A DNA stretch of 64,000 nt from Gammaproteobacteria bacterium (lineage in GTDB: Bacteria > Pseudomonadota > Gammaproteobacteria > Steroidobacterales > Steroidobacteraceae): NCBI GenBank assembly GCA_017577615.1, contig PKRE01000008.1:1-64000 (forward strand). The letters run 5' to 3'. The first letter of the stretch is position 1; each line of letters starts with the position of its first letter. Shown here piece after piece: positions 7,340 to 17,311 of the stretch. The translations under genes and the position numbers were made by a program. The notes under the pieces were generated by a model that was given only the letters and a program-made list of their open reading frames with translations, was not told where the DNA came from and did not search any database.

Positions 7340-10300
7340 ATGAAAGCAAAGGATGTCATAGCAGTGCTGGCTGGCCAGGCGTCGATCGTGGCGCTCCTGG
7401 TGCTCGTGCTCGTCCTCTCTCTGGCAAGTGCGCCGCTGTTGCAACAGAAAAAAGTCGTCGCCGACCGCATGGGCGCGGAGTTCGCGCTCGCCAAGGCTGA
7501 AGCGCTCGCCGAGGCGTTGCTCGCATCCCGCCGGCCACAGCGCAATCTCACCCACCATGGCACACATTATTCGGCGCGGCATTTCCAGCGTGCGCTGATC
7601 GAGCCGCCGCGCGACACCGCACCGCGAGGCTTTCCGGTGCGCGCTGCCGCGGCGTTGAAGGCGAATCCCGGGCAGCCGCACGTCGAGTTCGAGAACTTCG
7701 CGGGCGAGCCGTATGTGCTGTATGCGGTCGCCGACGGCGCCGACGGAATGCTGGTGCTCGAGATGAAGCTCGCTCAAGAGCGTGCCCTCGTCGAGCGTTT
7801 CTTCGGGCAGTCGTATCTGTCGGTCAACGCGATCGGATTTCTCCTGCTAGGCTTGCTCCTCCTCGCCGCCTTCGCATTGCGCCATTTTCTGCGCTCGATC
7901 GTGCGGCTCCCCGAGGAGGAGCGTCGCAGGACGATTCTCGCAGGGCTCGGCGTCACAGCCTCGCATCAACGCCGTAACCTCCTGCCGTGGCTCATCGGTC
8001 TGTGCATCGTCGTGTTCTTGCTCGATGTATCGGGCTGGCTCAACTCGGCCATCGGCATCGGCTACGTGCTCGCTGTGATCCTGAGCCTGTCGTCGAGCCG
8101 GCATTGGCACGCGACCGCCATCGCGACGCTTGGCGGCGTGCTCCTGTTCGTCGCGCCGATCGCCTCGCCGCACCACCCAGGCTGGTGGCAGCACATTGAG
8201 AATCACGCGCTCACCCTGTTTGCGCTGCTCGTGACGGGTCTGTTCGGCAGCGCCAACATGCGTAAGTCGCAAGCCGAAGCGCTTGCGCTCGCCGATGCGG
8301 TTCGCTCGCGCAACGAGACCGCCGAGCTGCGCGCCGCGCTCGAGCGCGCCGAGGCGGCAGAGGCGGAAAACCGTCGCATGCTCGAGCGCATGCGCATGGC
8401 AAACGAGTCGGCAGGCATCTCTGTCTTCGAATGGAACATTCGCGACGACATCGTCCGCGTCGACGATGGCAGTCCTTTCATCAAGCGCTTGGGCAATGGC
8501 ATCAACTGCTTCAGGGGCTCTGAGTACGCACGACGCTTCGTGCACCCGGACGATCGCGAAGCGTGGCGCAACACTTTTGCGCGCGCGCTCAAAGCACCAC
8601 CCGGCGACGACGTGTTCTGTCATCGCTACCGTCAACTCCTGCCCGACGGCTCGACCGCGCACATTCAACTCTACGGCCGTGTGCTGCGCGATGCGGCTGG
8701 CGCGCCGATCAGCGTGCTCGCCGTCGACTGGGACGTCACGCGGGAGGAGCAGGCGAAGCTCGAGATCGCCCGACAAGCCCGTGAGCTGCGCGAAGCGCAA
8801 GAGCGGTTCCAACGTGCCGTGTCCGGCACTCAGGATGCGCTGTTCGAGTTCAATTTGTTGACCGGCGAAATGTGGCATTCGCCGCGTTTCATGCAGATGC
8901 TCGGCTACGACGAGCACACCGCGCCGCCTGCCAGCGGCCTGGAAAGCCTCGTGCATCCCGACGATCAGCCGCTGCTTGCAAAAGCGATGGCGGATCATCT
9001 TCAGCACGACAAGCCCTACGACGTCGAATATCGATTGCGCAAGAAGGACGGCGACTGGCTGTGGGTGCGTTCGCGGGCGGCTGCGGAACGCGGACCAGAC
9101 GGCAAGCCGCTGTGGCTGGCCGGCTCCATCCACGACATCACTGCCGAACGCGCGGCGCGCGAAGCCTTGCTGCGTGCGACACAGGAAGCCGAAGCGGCGA
9201 ACCGAGCGAAGAGCACGTTCCTCGCCACGATGAGCCACGAGATCCGCACACCGATGAACGGCATCATCGGCATGACCGGCTTGTTGCTCGACACCAAGCT
9301 CGATCGCGTGCAACGTGAATATGCCGAGACGATTCGCGCGAGCGCCGATTCGCTGCTCACCATCCTCAACGACATCCTCGATTTCTCCAAGATTGAGGCC
9401 GGTAAGCTCGACATCGAGCATCTCGAGCTCGACATCCGGGCCAATGTCGATGACGTCGCATCGATCATGGCATTCCAAGCCGCCGCCAAGGGGCTCGAGC
9501 TCGTCGTCAATGTCCGTCCCGAAGTGCCGGAGCGCGTGATCGGCGATCCGCAACGCATCCGGCAATGTCTACTCAACCTCGTCGGCAACGCCATCAAGTT
9601 CACGGAAAAGGGCGAGGTGGTCATCGAAGTTTGTGCGCTCGGTTGTCAGAACGGCCGAACTCTCGTCCACTTCGAGGTCCGTGACACTGGCATCGGGATT
9701 CCCAAATCCGCCCTCGACAAGCTGTTCCAGCCGTTCACACAGGCCGACTCGTCCACGACGCGCCGCTTCGGCGGCACCGGTCTCGGGCTGTCGATCGTAC
9801 GCAAGCTCGTCGAGATGATGGGCGGGCAGGTCGGCGCACAGAGCGAGCCGGACAAGGGCTCGACCTTCTGGTTCACGCTGCCTCTCGAAGCGACCTTACC
9901 CACCGCTGATGAGAAGAAACCGGCTGCTGTCTTGCGCGGCCGACGCGTGCTGTTGGTCGACGACAACGACACGAATCGTCGCGTGATCGCGAGCCAACTC
10001 GCGTACGAAGGCTGTGAGGTGACCTCCGTCGCGAGCGCGCAAGAGGCGCTCGAAACGCTACGCAAGCCGGGCACCGGCGCGTTCGATCTCGTCGTGCTCG
10101 ACTACCACATGCCGGACATGGACGGTGCGGTGTTGGGCGAAACCATCGTGAACGCGCGCGACATTCCACCCACCCGTCTGATGCTGCTCACGTCGCTCGA
10201 TCGCGCCGGCGACATGCAACGTTTCGCTGAGATCGGCTTTGCGGCGTACCTCACCAAGCCGGTGCGGATGCGCGAGCTCATCGAGTGTGCAAGCCGCGCG

Positions 10301-11179
10301 TTGTCGCACGACGCGCAGGATTGGCACATGCACAGTCAGCCGATCATCACGCGTGGCACCTTGATCGCGACGCCCGATGCGAGACGCACGTACTCCGGAC
10401 GGGTGCTGCTGGTCGAGGACAATCAGATCAATCAGCGCGTGGCGCGACGCTTCCTCGAGCGGCTGGGCTGTGAAGTGGAGGTCGTCGAGGATGGGGCACA
10501 GGCAATCGAGGCCTTCAAGCGCAATCAGTATGGATTCATCCTGATGGATATGCAGATGCCGGTCATGGACGGCATCGAAGCGACGCGACGCATCCGCGAG
10601 ATCGAGGCAGCGACAGAGCGCCCGCGTACGCCGATTGTGGCTCTGACGGCCAACGCGATGATGGGCACGTTGGAACGCTGCCTCGAAGCAGGCATGGACG
10701 ATTATTTGACCAAACCGTTGGACATCTCACGTTTGCAAGATGTATTAGATCGGTTCATGGGCTCTTTCCAGGGGGATGCTCCCATGTCGAATGACGAGAC
10801 TCGAGTGGCGACCGCCGACGTGGCTGTGCGGGCACGCTTGCAGGCGATCGCGGGTGACGATACCGAGTTCATGGTCGAGCTCATCGAAGCGTTCCTCACG
10901 ACCGGCGAGGAAACGTTGCGAGAGCTGCAAACGGCAGTGACGAACGGCGATGTGTCGGCGATCGGACGCGCTGCACATAGGCTCAAAGGCGCGAGCGCCA
11001 ATCTGCACCTGGAAGGGCTCGTGGGGATCAGCGCGGAGATCGAACGTCGCGCCAAGTCGGGCGCAGACAGCAATTGGCAGGCGGAGCTCGAACGGCTCAC
11101 AACGGAATTCAACCGCGTCCGTGCGGCGCTGCGCGGCGAAATCGCTCTGCTGCAAAGCGCGCAGCGTGCAACCGGGTGA
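7340..11179 (+). CDS. Membrane hybrid sensor histidine kinase (PAS-PAS-HisKA-HATPase-REC-REC-Hpt)
   Basis: 1279 residues. An N-terminal membrane segment (about 5-35), a periplasmic stretch, a second segment (about 160-185) and a cluster of four hydrophobic helices (about 215-300) precede a coiled coil (320-355). Two PAS domains (about 355-475 and 490-615) follow. The HisKA motif is MSHEIRTP with phospho-acceptor His633, then a HATPase domain with N, G1 (DTGIGIP) and G2 (GTGLGLSIV) boxes to about 860. REC1 has Asp921 (LVVLDYHMPDMDG), REC2 has Asp1070 (FILMDMQMPVMDG), and a C-terminal Hpt carries His1213 (AAHRLKGAS). All phosphorelay residues are present, so the full His-Asp-His relay can occur within one BarA/ArcB-like protein. 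No cognate regulator is adjacent; the output partner is likely encoded elsewhere. A CRP-like site lies upstream. Confidence 0.93.
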   Translation: MKAKDVIAVLAGQASIVALLVLVLVLSLASAPLLQQKKVVADRMGAEFALAKAEALAEALLASRRPQRNLTHHGTHYSARHFQRALIEPPRDTAPRGFPVRAAAALKANPGQPHVEFENFAGEPYVLYAVADGADGMLVLEMKLAQERALVERFFGQSYLSVNAIGFLLLGLLLLAAFALRHFLRSIVRLPEEERRRTILAGLGVTASHQRRNLLPWLIGLCIVVFLLDVSGWLNSAIGIGYVLAVILSLSSSRHWHATAIATLGGVLLFVAPIASPHHPGWWQHIENHALTLFALLVTGLFGSANMRKSQAEALALADAVRSRNETAELRAALERAEAAEAENRRMLERMRMANESAGISVFEWNIRDDIVRVDDGSPFIKRLGNGINCFRGSEYARRFVHPDDREAWRNTFARALKAPPGDDVFCHRYRQLLPDGSTAHIQLYGRVLRDAAGAPISVLAVDWDVTREEQAKLEIARQARELREAQERFQRAVSGTQDALFEFNLLTGEMWHSPRFMQMLGYDEHTAPPASGLESLVHPDDQPLLAKAMADHLQHDKPYDVEYRLRKKDGDWLWVRSRAAAERGPDGKPLWLAGSIHDITAERAAREALLRATQEAEAANRAKSTFLATMSHEIRTPMNGIIGMTGLLLDTKLDRVQREYAETIRASADSLLTILNDILDFSKIEAGKLDIEHLELDIRANVDDVASIMAFQAAAKGLELVVNVRPEVPERVIGDPQRIRQCLLNLVGNAIKFTEKGEVVIEVCALGCQNGRTLVHFEVRDTGIGIPKSALDKLFQPFTQADSSTTRRFGGTGLGLSIVRKLVEMMGGQVGAQSEPDKGSTFWFTLPLEATLPTADEKKPAAVLRGRRVLLVDDNDTNRRVIASQLAYEGCEVTSVASAQEALETLRKPGTGAFDLVVLDYHMPDMDGAVLGETIVNARDIPPTRLMLLTSLDRAGDMQRFAEIGFAAYLTKPVRMRELIECASRALSHDAQDWHMHSQPIITRGTLIATPDARRTYSGRVLLVEDNQINQRVARRFLERLGCEVEVVEDGAQAIEAFKRNQYGFILMDMQMPVMDGIEATRRIREIEAATERPRTPIVALTANAMMGTLERCLEAGMDDYLTKPLDISRLQDVLDRFMGSFQGDAPMSNDETRVATADVAVRARLQAIAGDDTEFMVELIEAFLTTGEETLRELQTAVTNGDVSAIGRAAHRLKGASANLHLEGLVGISAEIERRAKSGADSNWQAELERLTTEFNRVRAALRGEIALLQSAQRATG

Positions 11180-11233
11180 CGGAGGCCGAGACCGTATCGA
11201 GCCGCGTGTCGGTATCGGCGCGTTCCCGAGTCG

Positions 11234-11512
11234 CTATTCCCCATTCCCTACATCCACATACCCTTCCGGCTTCTTCGAGCCGCCGCCGAAGAAGAACTTC
11301 TCCATCTCGGACACCAAGAATTGACGCGCTTTGGGGTCGATCGGTGTCAAACGATATTCATTGATGAGCATCGTCTGGTGCCTCAGCCAGCGTTGCCAGC
11401 CTTCCTTCGACACATTCTCATAAATGCGCTGACCGAGCTCCCCTGGATACGGCGCGTAATCGAGGCCTTCGGCCTCGGTCCCGAGTACGACACATTTCAC
11501 CATGCGTGCCAT
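11234..11512 (-). CDS. yggX: YggX-family Fe(2+)-trafficking / oxidative damage protection protein
   Basis: 92 residues, normal family length. MVKCVVLGTEAEGLDYAPYP, with the conserved Cys7-type residue, is followed by YENVSKEGWQRWLRHQTMLINEYRL, the YggX hallmark. The protein is cytoplasmic and is implicated in protecting Fe-S clusters and handling labile iron under oxidative stress. It follows mutY on the same strand, 178 bp after the mutY stop. The mutY-yggX order is conserved in many gammaproteobacteria and links Fe-S-dependent repair to iron protection. Confidence 0.93.
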   Translation of the reverse strand: MARMVKCVVLGTEAEGLDYAPYPGELGQRIYENVSKEGWQRWLRHQTMLINEYRLTPIDPKARQFLVSEMEKFFFGGGSKKPEGYVDVGNGE

Positions 11513-11690
11513 GAGGCAGTCCTCTCTGCGGGTCGGAAGGTGTTCCGAGGGTGGATCAAAGCGGTGATTGTAGCCCTCTTTGGAGGCGGGAGCGGGCGAT
11601 AAGGGGCAGCGACGTTACATCGCACGCCGCTGCCGGGGCACAGCACTCAGCCTCTCCACGCAACGTGAGCGGCGCATGGCGCCGTGTGCG

Positions 11691-12782
11691 TCAATCAGGC
11701 ATCGCCACCTGCCGCACGCGAAGCAGGTCACAGCACCAGTCTCCCTCGCCGGTCATCAATTTGGACATGAGGTCGACCACGGGCTTCGCGAGACCGATCT
11801 TCGCTGGCTCGCTCGGATCCAACCAACGCCCGCCCGGCTCACTCACCTCGCGGTGGGGCTCGACGGATTCGACCAGCAAGGGGTGCAGCGTCAAGTCGAA
11901 ATGCGTGAACGCATGTGAATAAGATGGCAACGACCGCGGCGCGCAGGACGACCTACCGATGCGCCCGATGTACTCGCAGGCTCGTTCGCGCGACTCGAAC
12001 TGCGGGAAGACCCAGAGCCCACCCCAGAGCCCTTGCAACGGTCGTTGCTCGAGCCACACGGCGCCATCGCCGCGCACCAGGATGAGCGCATACGCCTCCC
12101 GGTGTGGTCGGGCTTTCCTGGGCCGCGGCGTGGGCAGCTCCGCCTGCCGACCTTCGCGATGCGCCACGCACGTCTCGCGCAGCGGACACGCCATGCACAA
12201 CGGACGAGCACGCACACAGATCATGGCGCCGAGATCCATGATTGCTTGCGTGTAATCCGCGACACGTTGCGCCGGGGTGCAGCGATCGGCCAATTCCCAG
12301 AGCTGCGCCTCCACTTTCTTGTCACCTGGATAGCCCACGATGCCGAAATGCCTTGTCAGGACGCGCTTGACGTTGCCATCGAGGATCGGATATCGGGCCG
12401 AGTACGCGAACGCGAGGATGGCACCGGCAGTCGATCGCCCGATGCCAGGCAGAGCCTGCAACGACTCGAGCGTGCGAGGGAAATGACCGTGGTGCACGTC
12501 CACGATGACGCGTGCCGCTCGATGCAGATTGCGCGCTCGCGCGTAATAGCCAAGGCCGGTCCACAGATGCAGCACCTCGTCGAGTGGCGCGGCCGCCAGC
12601 GCATGCACGTCCGGGAAGCGCGCCATGAAGCGCTCGTAAAACGGGATCACCGTCGAAACCTGGGTTTGTTGCAGCATGATCTCGGACACCCAGACGCGAT
12701 ACGGTGTCGGATCCTGCTGCCACGGCAGGTGCTTGCGTCCTGCGGCATCGAACCAGCTCAACAGACGGGAAGCGATCGGCAT
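11691..12782 (-). CDS. mutY: Adenine DNA glycosylase MutY
   Basis: Removes adenine mispaired with 8-oxoguanine; works with MutM, which is also in this window. From the ATG at 12782 the protein has 363 residues. Visible features are HLPWQQDPTPYRVWVSEIMLQQTQV (shared here only in parts; catalytic Glu in VSEIMLQQ), the helix-hairpin-helix LPGIGRSTAGAI, the catalytic Asp in LDGNVKRV, the 4Fe-4S ligands in a C-x6-C-x2-C-x5-C array (CVRARPLCMACPLRETC) and a C-terminal NUDIX-like 8-oxoG recognition domain (about 235-350). The longer frame to 12848 adds 22 non-conserved residues. A triplicated heptamer (GGGCTGT, GGGCTGT, GGGCGGT at 12789-12809) lies just upstream of the chosen start. Confidence 0.95.
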   Translation of the reverse strand: MPIASRLLSWFDAAGRKHLPWQQDPTPYRVWVSEIMLQQTQVSTVIPFYERFMARFPDVHALAAAPLDEVLHLWTGLGYYARARNLHRAARVIVDVHHGHFPRTLESLQALPGIGRSTAGAILAFAYSARYPILDGNVKRVLTRHFGIVGYPGDKKVEAQLWELADRCTPAQRVADYTQAIMDLGAMICVRARPLCMACPLRETCVAHREGRQAELPTPRPRKARPHREAYALILVRGDGAVWLEQRPLQGLWGGLWVFPQFESRERACEYIGRIGRSSCAPRSLPSYSHAFTHFDLTLHPLLVESVEPHREVSEPGGRWLDPSEPAKIGLAKPVVDLMSKLMTGEGDWCCDLLRVRQVAMPD

Positions 12783-12869
12783 TGTCTTGGGCTGTGGGCT
12801 GTGGGCGGTAGGTGATTGTGCGGCACGTCGTTGCGCGCACACCTCCATGGCACTCTGTCTAAGTCACTG

Positions 12870-13463
12870 CTACTTGTCTATCTCCCTTGGTGCCTTGGCG
12901 CGCGCTTCGACGCCGCGAAACACATCGAGCGCGGCCTGCTCCATCGCTCTCAACATCCAGCGTCGGCCGACGACCGCGGGAATCCAGAAACCGGGCGTGA
13001 CGCTGGAGCGATACGTGATGCGTGTGCGCGCGGCGTTCGCGGGTTCGAGCGTGGTTTGCGTTTCGCCGAAGCGTACATCACTGCGCGCCGGATCCGTGAC
13101 CGCACTCAGCGCATGCTGTGCCTCGCGCACGGTTTCGACGCGAACCACCGTGCGACAGAACGGTCCGAAGCATGTCCGCAAGTGCGTCTCGAGCAACACC
13201 GTGCCCGGTGCCGGGCGCGCCAGCACGCGCGCCTGCAGGATGCGCGGGTCGAGCGCCGGATAGTGCTCGTAATCGCGCAGCACGTCCTCCACAGCGTGCG
13301 CCGGTGCATCCAGCACCGCGACGAGCTCGCAGTGATACTGCCCGGCCGCGTAACGCGTCTCGATGTGCTCGACCTCGAGCGCGCTGGCTGCGCTCGAGAG
13401 TACCATCCCTGTCAGCATGGCAGTCGTCACGGCGATGGTCGTCGAGCGTGGCATGCCGTGCAC
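12870..13463 (-). CDS. Exported SRPBCC/START-like lipid-binding-fold protein
   Basis: 197 residues. A signal peptide is visible (positively charged MHGMPRSTT, hydrophobic core, cleavage near SSAASA-LEV). The mature part fits the SRPBCC/polyketide-cyclase fold: VLDAPAHAVEDVLRDYEHYPALDPRI near the start and TRITYRSSVTPGFWIPAVVGRRW near the end, a pattern common in Coq10/START-like proteins. Ligand unknown. The gene starts 13 bases after the asmA stop and is followed by mutY after about 90 bases, so it belongs to the asmA-mutY-yggX group. A periplasmic lipid-handling job beside AsmA is plausible but inferred. Confidence 0.8.
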   Translation of the reverse strand: MHGMPRSTTIAVTTAMLTGMVLSSAASALEVEHIETRYAAGQYHCELVAVLDAPAHAVEDVLRDYEHYPALDPRILQARVLARPAPGTVLLETHLRTCFGPFCRTVVRVETVREAQHALSAVTDPARSDVRFGETQTTLEPANAARTRITYRSSVTPGFWIPAVVGRRWMLRAMEQAALDVFRGVEARAKAPREIDK

Positions 13464-13475
13464 GACAGCGACCAG

Positions 13476-15662
13476 CTAACGTCGGAAGAGATCCTTGAGC
13501 TTGTCGCCGATCTTCTCTTTCACTTTCTCTTCGAGCTTCTGGCGCTGCTCTTCGACGCGCTCCTGCACCTTACCTTTGACGTAGCCCTCGATATCGGGCC
13601 GCACTTTCGGGTCGGTGAGCGTGCCCGTGATCCGAATCGGAATCTTGGCATCGACCAGCTCTTGCATCTCCGCAGCGTCGCTGTCGTCGGACGGAATCCG
13701 CAGCACGGTGGCGACGAGGTTGTAGTCCAGCGTCTCCTTGGGCAGATCGACGGTGCCCTGCCCCGTCACGCGCAGGTATTGCATCGCCACCGCGAGCTCA
13801 TGGTTGGAGAGAACGCCGTTCTTCATCGTGCCGGCGCCCGACAGCGCCGTGAACGGCGTCCGCGCCGGTCCAGTCTGCGCGGGCACGGGTTGACGACGCA
13901 ACAGTGCGCGAGCGCGGCGAATCTCGTACCACAAGTCGACGCCTTCCAGGGCGCCGTCCGCCACCTCGAAATCGAGCGTGCCGGTGAGCGTCTTGACGAT
14001 CTCGTCCGTCGTCCGCCCGACACCGGTCACCTTCAAGTTCAGACTGCCCTTGCCGGAGACGCGCTCAGTCTCGAAAAAGTCCTTGAAGAGCGGCGTGAAA
14101 TCAATACCGCTGACATGCTCATCGAGCGAGATGCGCGCGGCTTCGCTCGTCGCGTCGATGGTGATGTCGCCGCTGTAGCGGCCGCCATACATCGATGCTT
14201 CGGACGGATGCAAACGGACCTTGCCATTGCGCGCATTCACGCCAAGACGCAGATTCGAGAACGTCATTCCTGCGAAGATCGCCTCGCCAATCGTCAGCTG
14301 CCCTTGCGCGTTCAGCTCGCGCAGCGCGTCGACAGGAATCTCGGACGGTGTCTCTTCATCCTCTGCGACGGGCTCGTCCGAAGCTGGCGGTAGATAACGA
14401 TCCGCATCGATGCGGTCGACATGCAGATCGAAGCGCAGCGCCTTCGAGTCGAAATCGGCGATGCCGAACATGCCCTTCGCCGTCGTGTCGTCGAGCTGCA
14501 GCACGATGTCGGCGAGCTCAGCCGACTGCTGCGTGAGCGTCACCTGGCTCGAAAAGCTCAAGCGCCCGAGCGCTTTCGGATCCTGTGTTGCCGGTGCGTC
14601 GATGCCCAGCTTGGTCAGCCAGTCACGCAGCGGCACCGGATCCAGCTCGAGCGGCCCATGCAAACGCGGCGCATCCAGGATTTGCTCGCCCTTGAGCGCC
14701 CCTTTGAGGTGCGCGCCCGCCACGTTCATATCAAGCGCAGTGAGCTGCAGCGTCTGCTGGCCCAGGTCGGCTTGGACGTCGCTGGCCGTCAGTGTGATGG
14801 GAACGCCGGCTTTCGGCAGTTCCTCGCCTTTCCACGTCGCAGTGAGCTCGAGCCCCGTCAGTCGATACACGTCCTGCGCCACATCCGCTGCAAGCGTTTG
14901 TGCGCGAATCGCGATCGGTATGCCGTCCGCCGGATATCCCTCTCCGCGTACGGTCACATCGATCGCTGGCTCGGCCAACCGATACGCGTTCTGCTCGAGG
15001 TCCGCCGTCATCTCGCCTGCGAGTCGGACCTCCGCCACCAACGATGCCCCCTGCTCGAAGAGGAAATCAGTATCGATCTTGAATGGCTTGCCCGACTCCA
15101 AGCGTCCGGTGCGCAAATTGAAATTGCGGATGACGTCTCGACTTTGCTCTTGTCGATTCTCCAGCACGATCGCTGCGTCACGCACTTCGAGCCCGGCGAT
15201 CGTCGGCAGCTGCGCCGAGCGCTGCGATGTCTCGTCCTCGGTGTCCGTGTCACTGGCGTCACCGCCCCCCAGATCCTCCCAGTTGCGCCGCCCTTGCTCG
15301 TCGGTGACGAGTCGCACCCGGGCGCCGACGAGCCGCACGTGCCCGACTTCGATCGTGCCGCGAAGTAGGGGAAGCAACCGCACACCCAAGCGCGCCTCTT
15401 CGATCGAGACGAACGGCTCGTCGCCGAAGCCGGGCGCATCGCCGAGACTGGCTGGTCCGAGCTCGAGCGCGACCCATGGGAACACCGAGAGCTTCAGATC
15501 GCCCGAGAGCGTCAGCTCGCGTCCGGTCTGGCGCTCGACGAGACGCTCGATGTCGTCTCGAAAATCATTCGGATCCACGAAAATGAGGACGAGCAGCAGC
15601 GTGACCACCACAAGGGCGATCAGCGCGCCGATGGCGATGCCGACGATCTTCAATGCACGCAT
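13476..15662 (-). CDS. asmA: AsmA family envelope protein
   Basis: 728 residues, full family length. An N-terminal membrane anchor (about 7-29, VGIAIGALIALVVVTLLLVL) is followed by the AsmA start signature DPNDFRDDIERLVERQTGREL and the repetitive beta-rich periplasmic body typical of the AsmA/bridge-like lipid transfer superfamily. It ends in a charged helical tail (KGKVQERVEEQRQKLEEKVKEK). E. coli AsmA affects outer-membrane assembly, and related proteins move phospholipids across the periplasm. GGAGG is 8 bases before the ATG. The asmA-mutY-yggX order resembles Pseudomonas, here with a START-like gene inserted between asmA and mutY. Confidence 0.9.
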   Translation of the reverse strand: MRALKIVGIAIGALIALVVVTLLLVLIFVDPNDFRDDIERLVERQTGRELTLSGDLKLSVFPWVALELGPASLGDAPGFGDEPFVSIEEARLGVRLLPLLRGTIEVGHVRLVGARVRLVTDEQGRRNWEDLGGGDASDTDTEDETSQRSAQLPTIAGLEVRDAAIVLENRQEQSRDVIRNFNLRTGRLESGKPFKIDTDFLFEQGASLVAEVRLAGEMTADLEQNAYRLAEPAIDVTVRGEGYPADGIPIAIRAQTLAADVAQDVYRLTGLELTATWKGEELPKAGVPITLTASDVQADLGQQTLQLTALDMNVAGAHLKGALKGEQILDAPRLHGPLELDPVPLRDWLTKLGIDAPATQDPKALGRLSFSSQVTLTQQSAELADIVLQLDDTTAKGMFGIADFDSKALRFDLHVDRIDADRYLPPASDEPVAEDEETPSEIPVDALRELNAQGQLTIGEAIFAGMTFSNLRLGVNARNGKVRLHPSEASMYGGRYSGDITIDATSEAARISLDEHVSGIDFTPLFKDFFETERVSGKGSLNLKVTGVGRTTDEIVKTLTGTLDFEVADGALEGVDLWYEIRRARALLRRQPVPAQTGPARTPFTALSGAGTMKNGVLSNHELAVAMQYLRVTGQGTVDLPKETLDYNLVATVLRIPSDDSDAAEMQELVDAKIPIRITGTLTDPKVRPDIEGYVKGKVQERVEEQRQKLEEKVKEKIGDKLKDLFRR

Positions 15663-16332
15663 CCGACTTCCTCCAGCCGAAAAGGCGACGGGCGTTTACG
15701 GCGCCGTGACCTTGTTCACACGGCAAGTGTAGCAGGCTCCCGGCGTCTGCTTGCGGATAGACAACTTCCGCATCGCTGCGCGGCCGGGTCGTCCCGGGTC
15801 GCGGCATGGCACCTTTGAGCCTTGCGGCGCACGCGCCAACAGACTGTCTCACTGTTCGATGTCCTATCTACCCGTTTGGTGTTCTATCTTGCACTTGCCG
15901 ATCTACCGCTCTATCTACCGCGCCCGACAACGATGGAATCCCTGCCACGGGCGGGCGGACTGAGACCCGCACAACCGATTTGCGGCAAACGTCGCGGCCC
16001 GCCGTTGAGGGAATGCAGTAGTGTGATCTGACAGTGGGATTCAAACGTGCATTCAATGCAGTATCCCACGCAGCACCGTGACGATGCGGGAGGACGGGAC
16101 GGCGAACGTTGCCGCCACAACTCTGCGATGTGATCCACATCAAGGTTGTCTCATTGCGGATCTGCGTCACAGATTCGAGCACATTCTTGAGCCTGCTCGT
16201 TACTTGCTGAGGCGAACGAGCGGAGGAATGCGCTGCACGCGGCTGTATCTTCGATCCGACCAATTGGACGGCCCGAAATCTGCGGGGTCCGTCCTATACG
16301 CGAAGCAGCGCAGTAGATACGATGCTAATTGC
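15663..16332. other. 670-bp gap with hairpin and FNR/Anr-like site
   Basis: No convincing gene. Composition is less GC-rich than the flanks, and pyrimidine-rich repeats of CTATCTACC type lie at about 15860-15925. A nested hairpin is at 16034-16069: outer arms GTGGGAT/ATCCCAC, inner arms TGCATT/AATGCA around one base. GTGATCCACATCAA at 16130-16143 matches the FNR/Anr consensus TTGAT-N4-ATCAA at 9 of 10 positions and lies about 190 bp before the GGDEF gene start. A reading frame upstream of 16333 is open but not protein-like. Confidence 0.5.
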
Positions 16333-17277
16333 ATGACTGAGTTCGCAAATTGTCCGGCGTGGCGCATTCTGCTCGTCGATGATGAGCCGACGCAGCGGCT
16401 CATCATGGCCCGTTTACTGAAGCGGGCGGGCTACGAGGTCGACACGGCGAGCAATGGCAAAGAAGCCCTGGCCAAGATCGAGGCGGGCGACTTCCAGCTC
16501 ATGATCACGGATTGGGAGATGCCCGAGATGGACGGCATCGCCCTGTGCAATGCGCTGCGCGCGTCACAAACGAAAGGTTATATCTACACGATCCTCCTGA
16601 CCGCGCGAGATGCCGTCGAGCACGTCGTGACGGGTTTGCAGGCAGGCGCCGACGACTACCTGACCAAACCCGTCATCGAGCCTGAGCTGATTGCACGACT
16701 GAGCACGGGTAAGCGCATCGTCACGCTCGAGCGTTCGCTGCGCCACGCGAACGAGGAGAATCGCCGTTTGTCGATCACCGATCCATTGACGGGCGTCTAT
16801 AACCGGCGCTACTTGATGGAGCAACTGCCGCGCGAGATCGATCGTGCGGCACGCTATGGGCGCTCACTGTCGGTGATCATGTGTGATGTCGATCACTTCA
16901 AGAAGATCAACGACACCTACGGTCACCTGGTGGGCGACGAGGTGCTCAAGTGGTTCGTCGCGCAACTGCAGGCCAACATACGCACCTGCGATTGGATCGC
17001 GCGCTACGGCGGCGAGGAGTTCGTGATCGTGCTGCCGGAAACGAACGTGGAGAACGCTGCCAAGGCTGCAGAGCACCTGCGCGAGCACGTGAGCAAGACG
17101 ATCTTCGAGAGCGGCGAGCTGAGGCTCGAGGTCACCGCGAGCTTTGGCGTATCGGGCCGGAACGGCAATGTGCCGCTGAACGCCACCCTGGATGCGTTGA
17201 TCGCCAAGTGCGATGCGGGCATCTATGCCAGCAAAGCCGCGGGTCGGAACCGCGTCACGGTGGAAGCGCTGGATTGA
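16333..17277 (+). CDS. Response regulator with GGDEF (diguanylate cyclase) output
   Basis: 314 residues from the ATG at 16333. A receiver domain (about 8-125) carries the phospho-Asp in LMITDWEMPEMDG and the Lys in DDYLTKPV, followed by a short coiled linker and a GGDEF domain (about 150-314). The active motif is GGEEF (RYGGEEFVIV), with the substrate-binding DHFKKINDTYGH. An inhibitory I-site RxxD (RTCD) lies five residues before GGEEF, so product inhibition by c-di-GMP is expected. PleD/WspR-like, cytoplasmic. It converges on the REC-EAL operon, with a gap of only 34 bp between the two stops, so a synthase and a phosphodiesterase lie side by side. Confidence 0.93.
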   Translation: MTEFANCPAWRILLVDDEPTQRLIMARLLKRAGYEVDTASNGKEALAKIEAGDFQLMITDWEMPEMDGIALCNALRASQTKGYIYTILLTARDAVEHVVTGLQAGADDYLTKPVIEPELIARLSTGKRIVTLERSLRHANEENRRLSITDPLTGVYNRRYLMEQLPREIDRAARYGRSLSVIMCDVDHFKKINDTYGHLVGDEVLKWFVAQLQANIRTCDWIARYGGEEFVIVLPETNVENAAKAAEHLREHVSKTIFESGELRLEVTASFGVSGRNGNVPLNATLDALIAKCDAGIYASKAAGRNRVTVEALD

Positions 17278-17311
17278 AGACGATCGCGTAGGTTGTCTGC
17301 GCCACGCATCA

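Noticed and set aside
7847..9565. Long open frame (572 codons) opposite the hybrid kinase gene
   Set aside because: It is an antisense shadow of a high-GC gene: no domain, low-complexity charged composition, and the opposite strand has a complete kinase with all motifs.
12816..14393. 525-codon plus-strand frame across the START-like and asmA genes
   Set aside because: Crosses two well-supported minus-strand genes and their junction; no recognisable domain.
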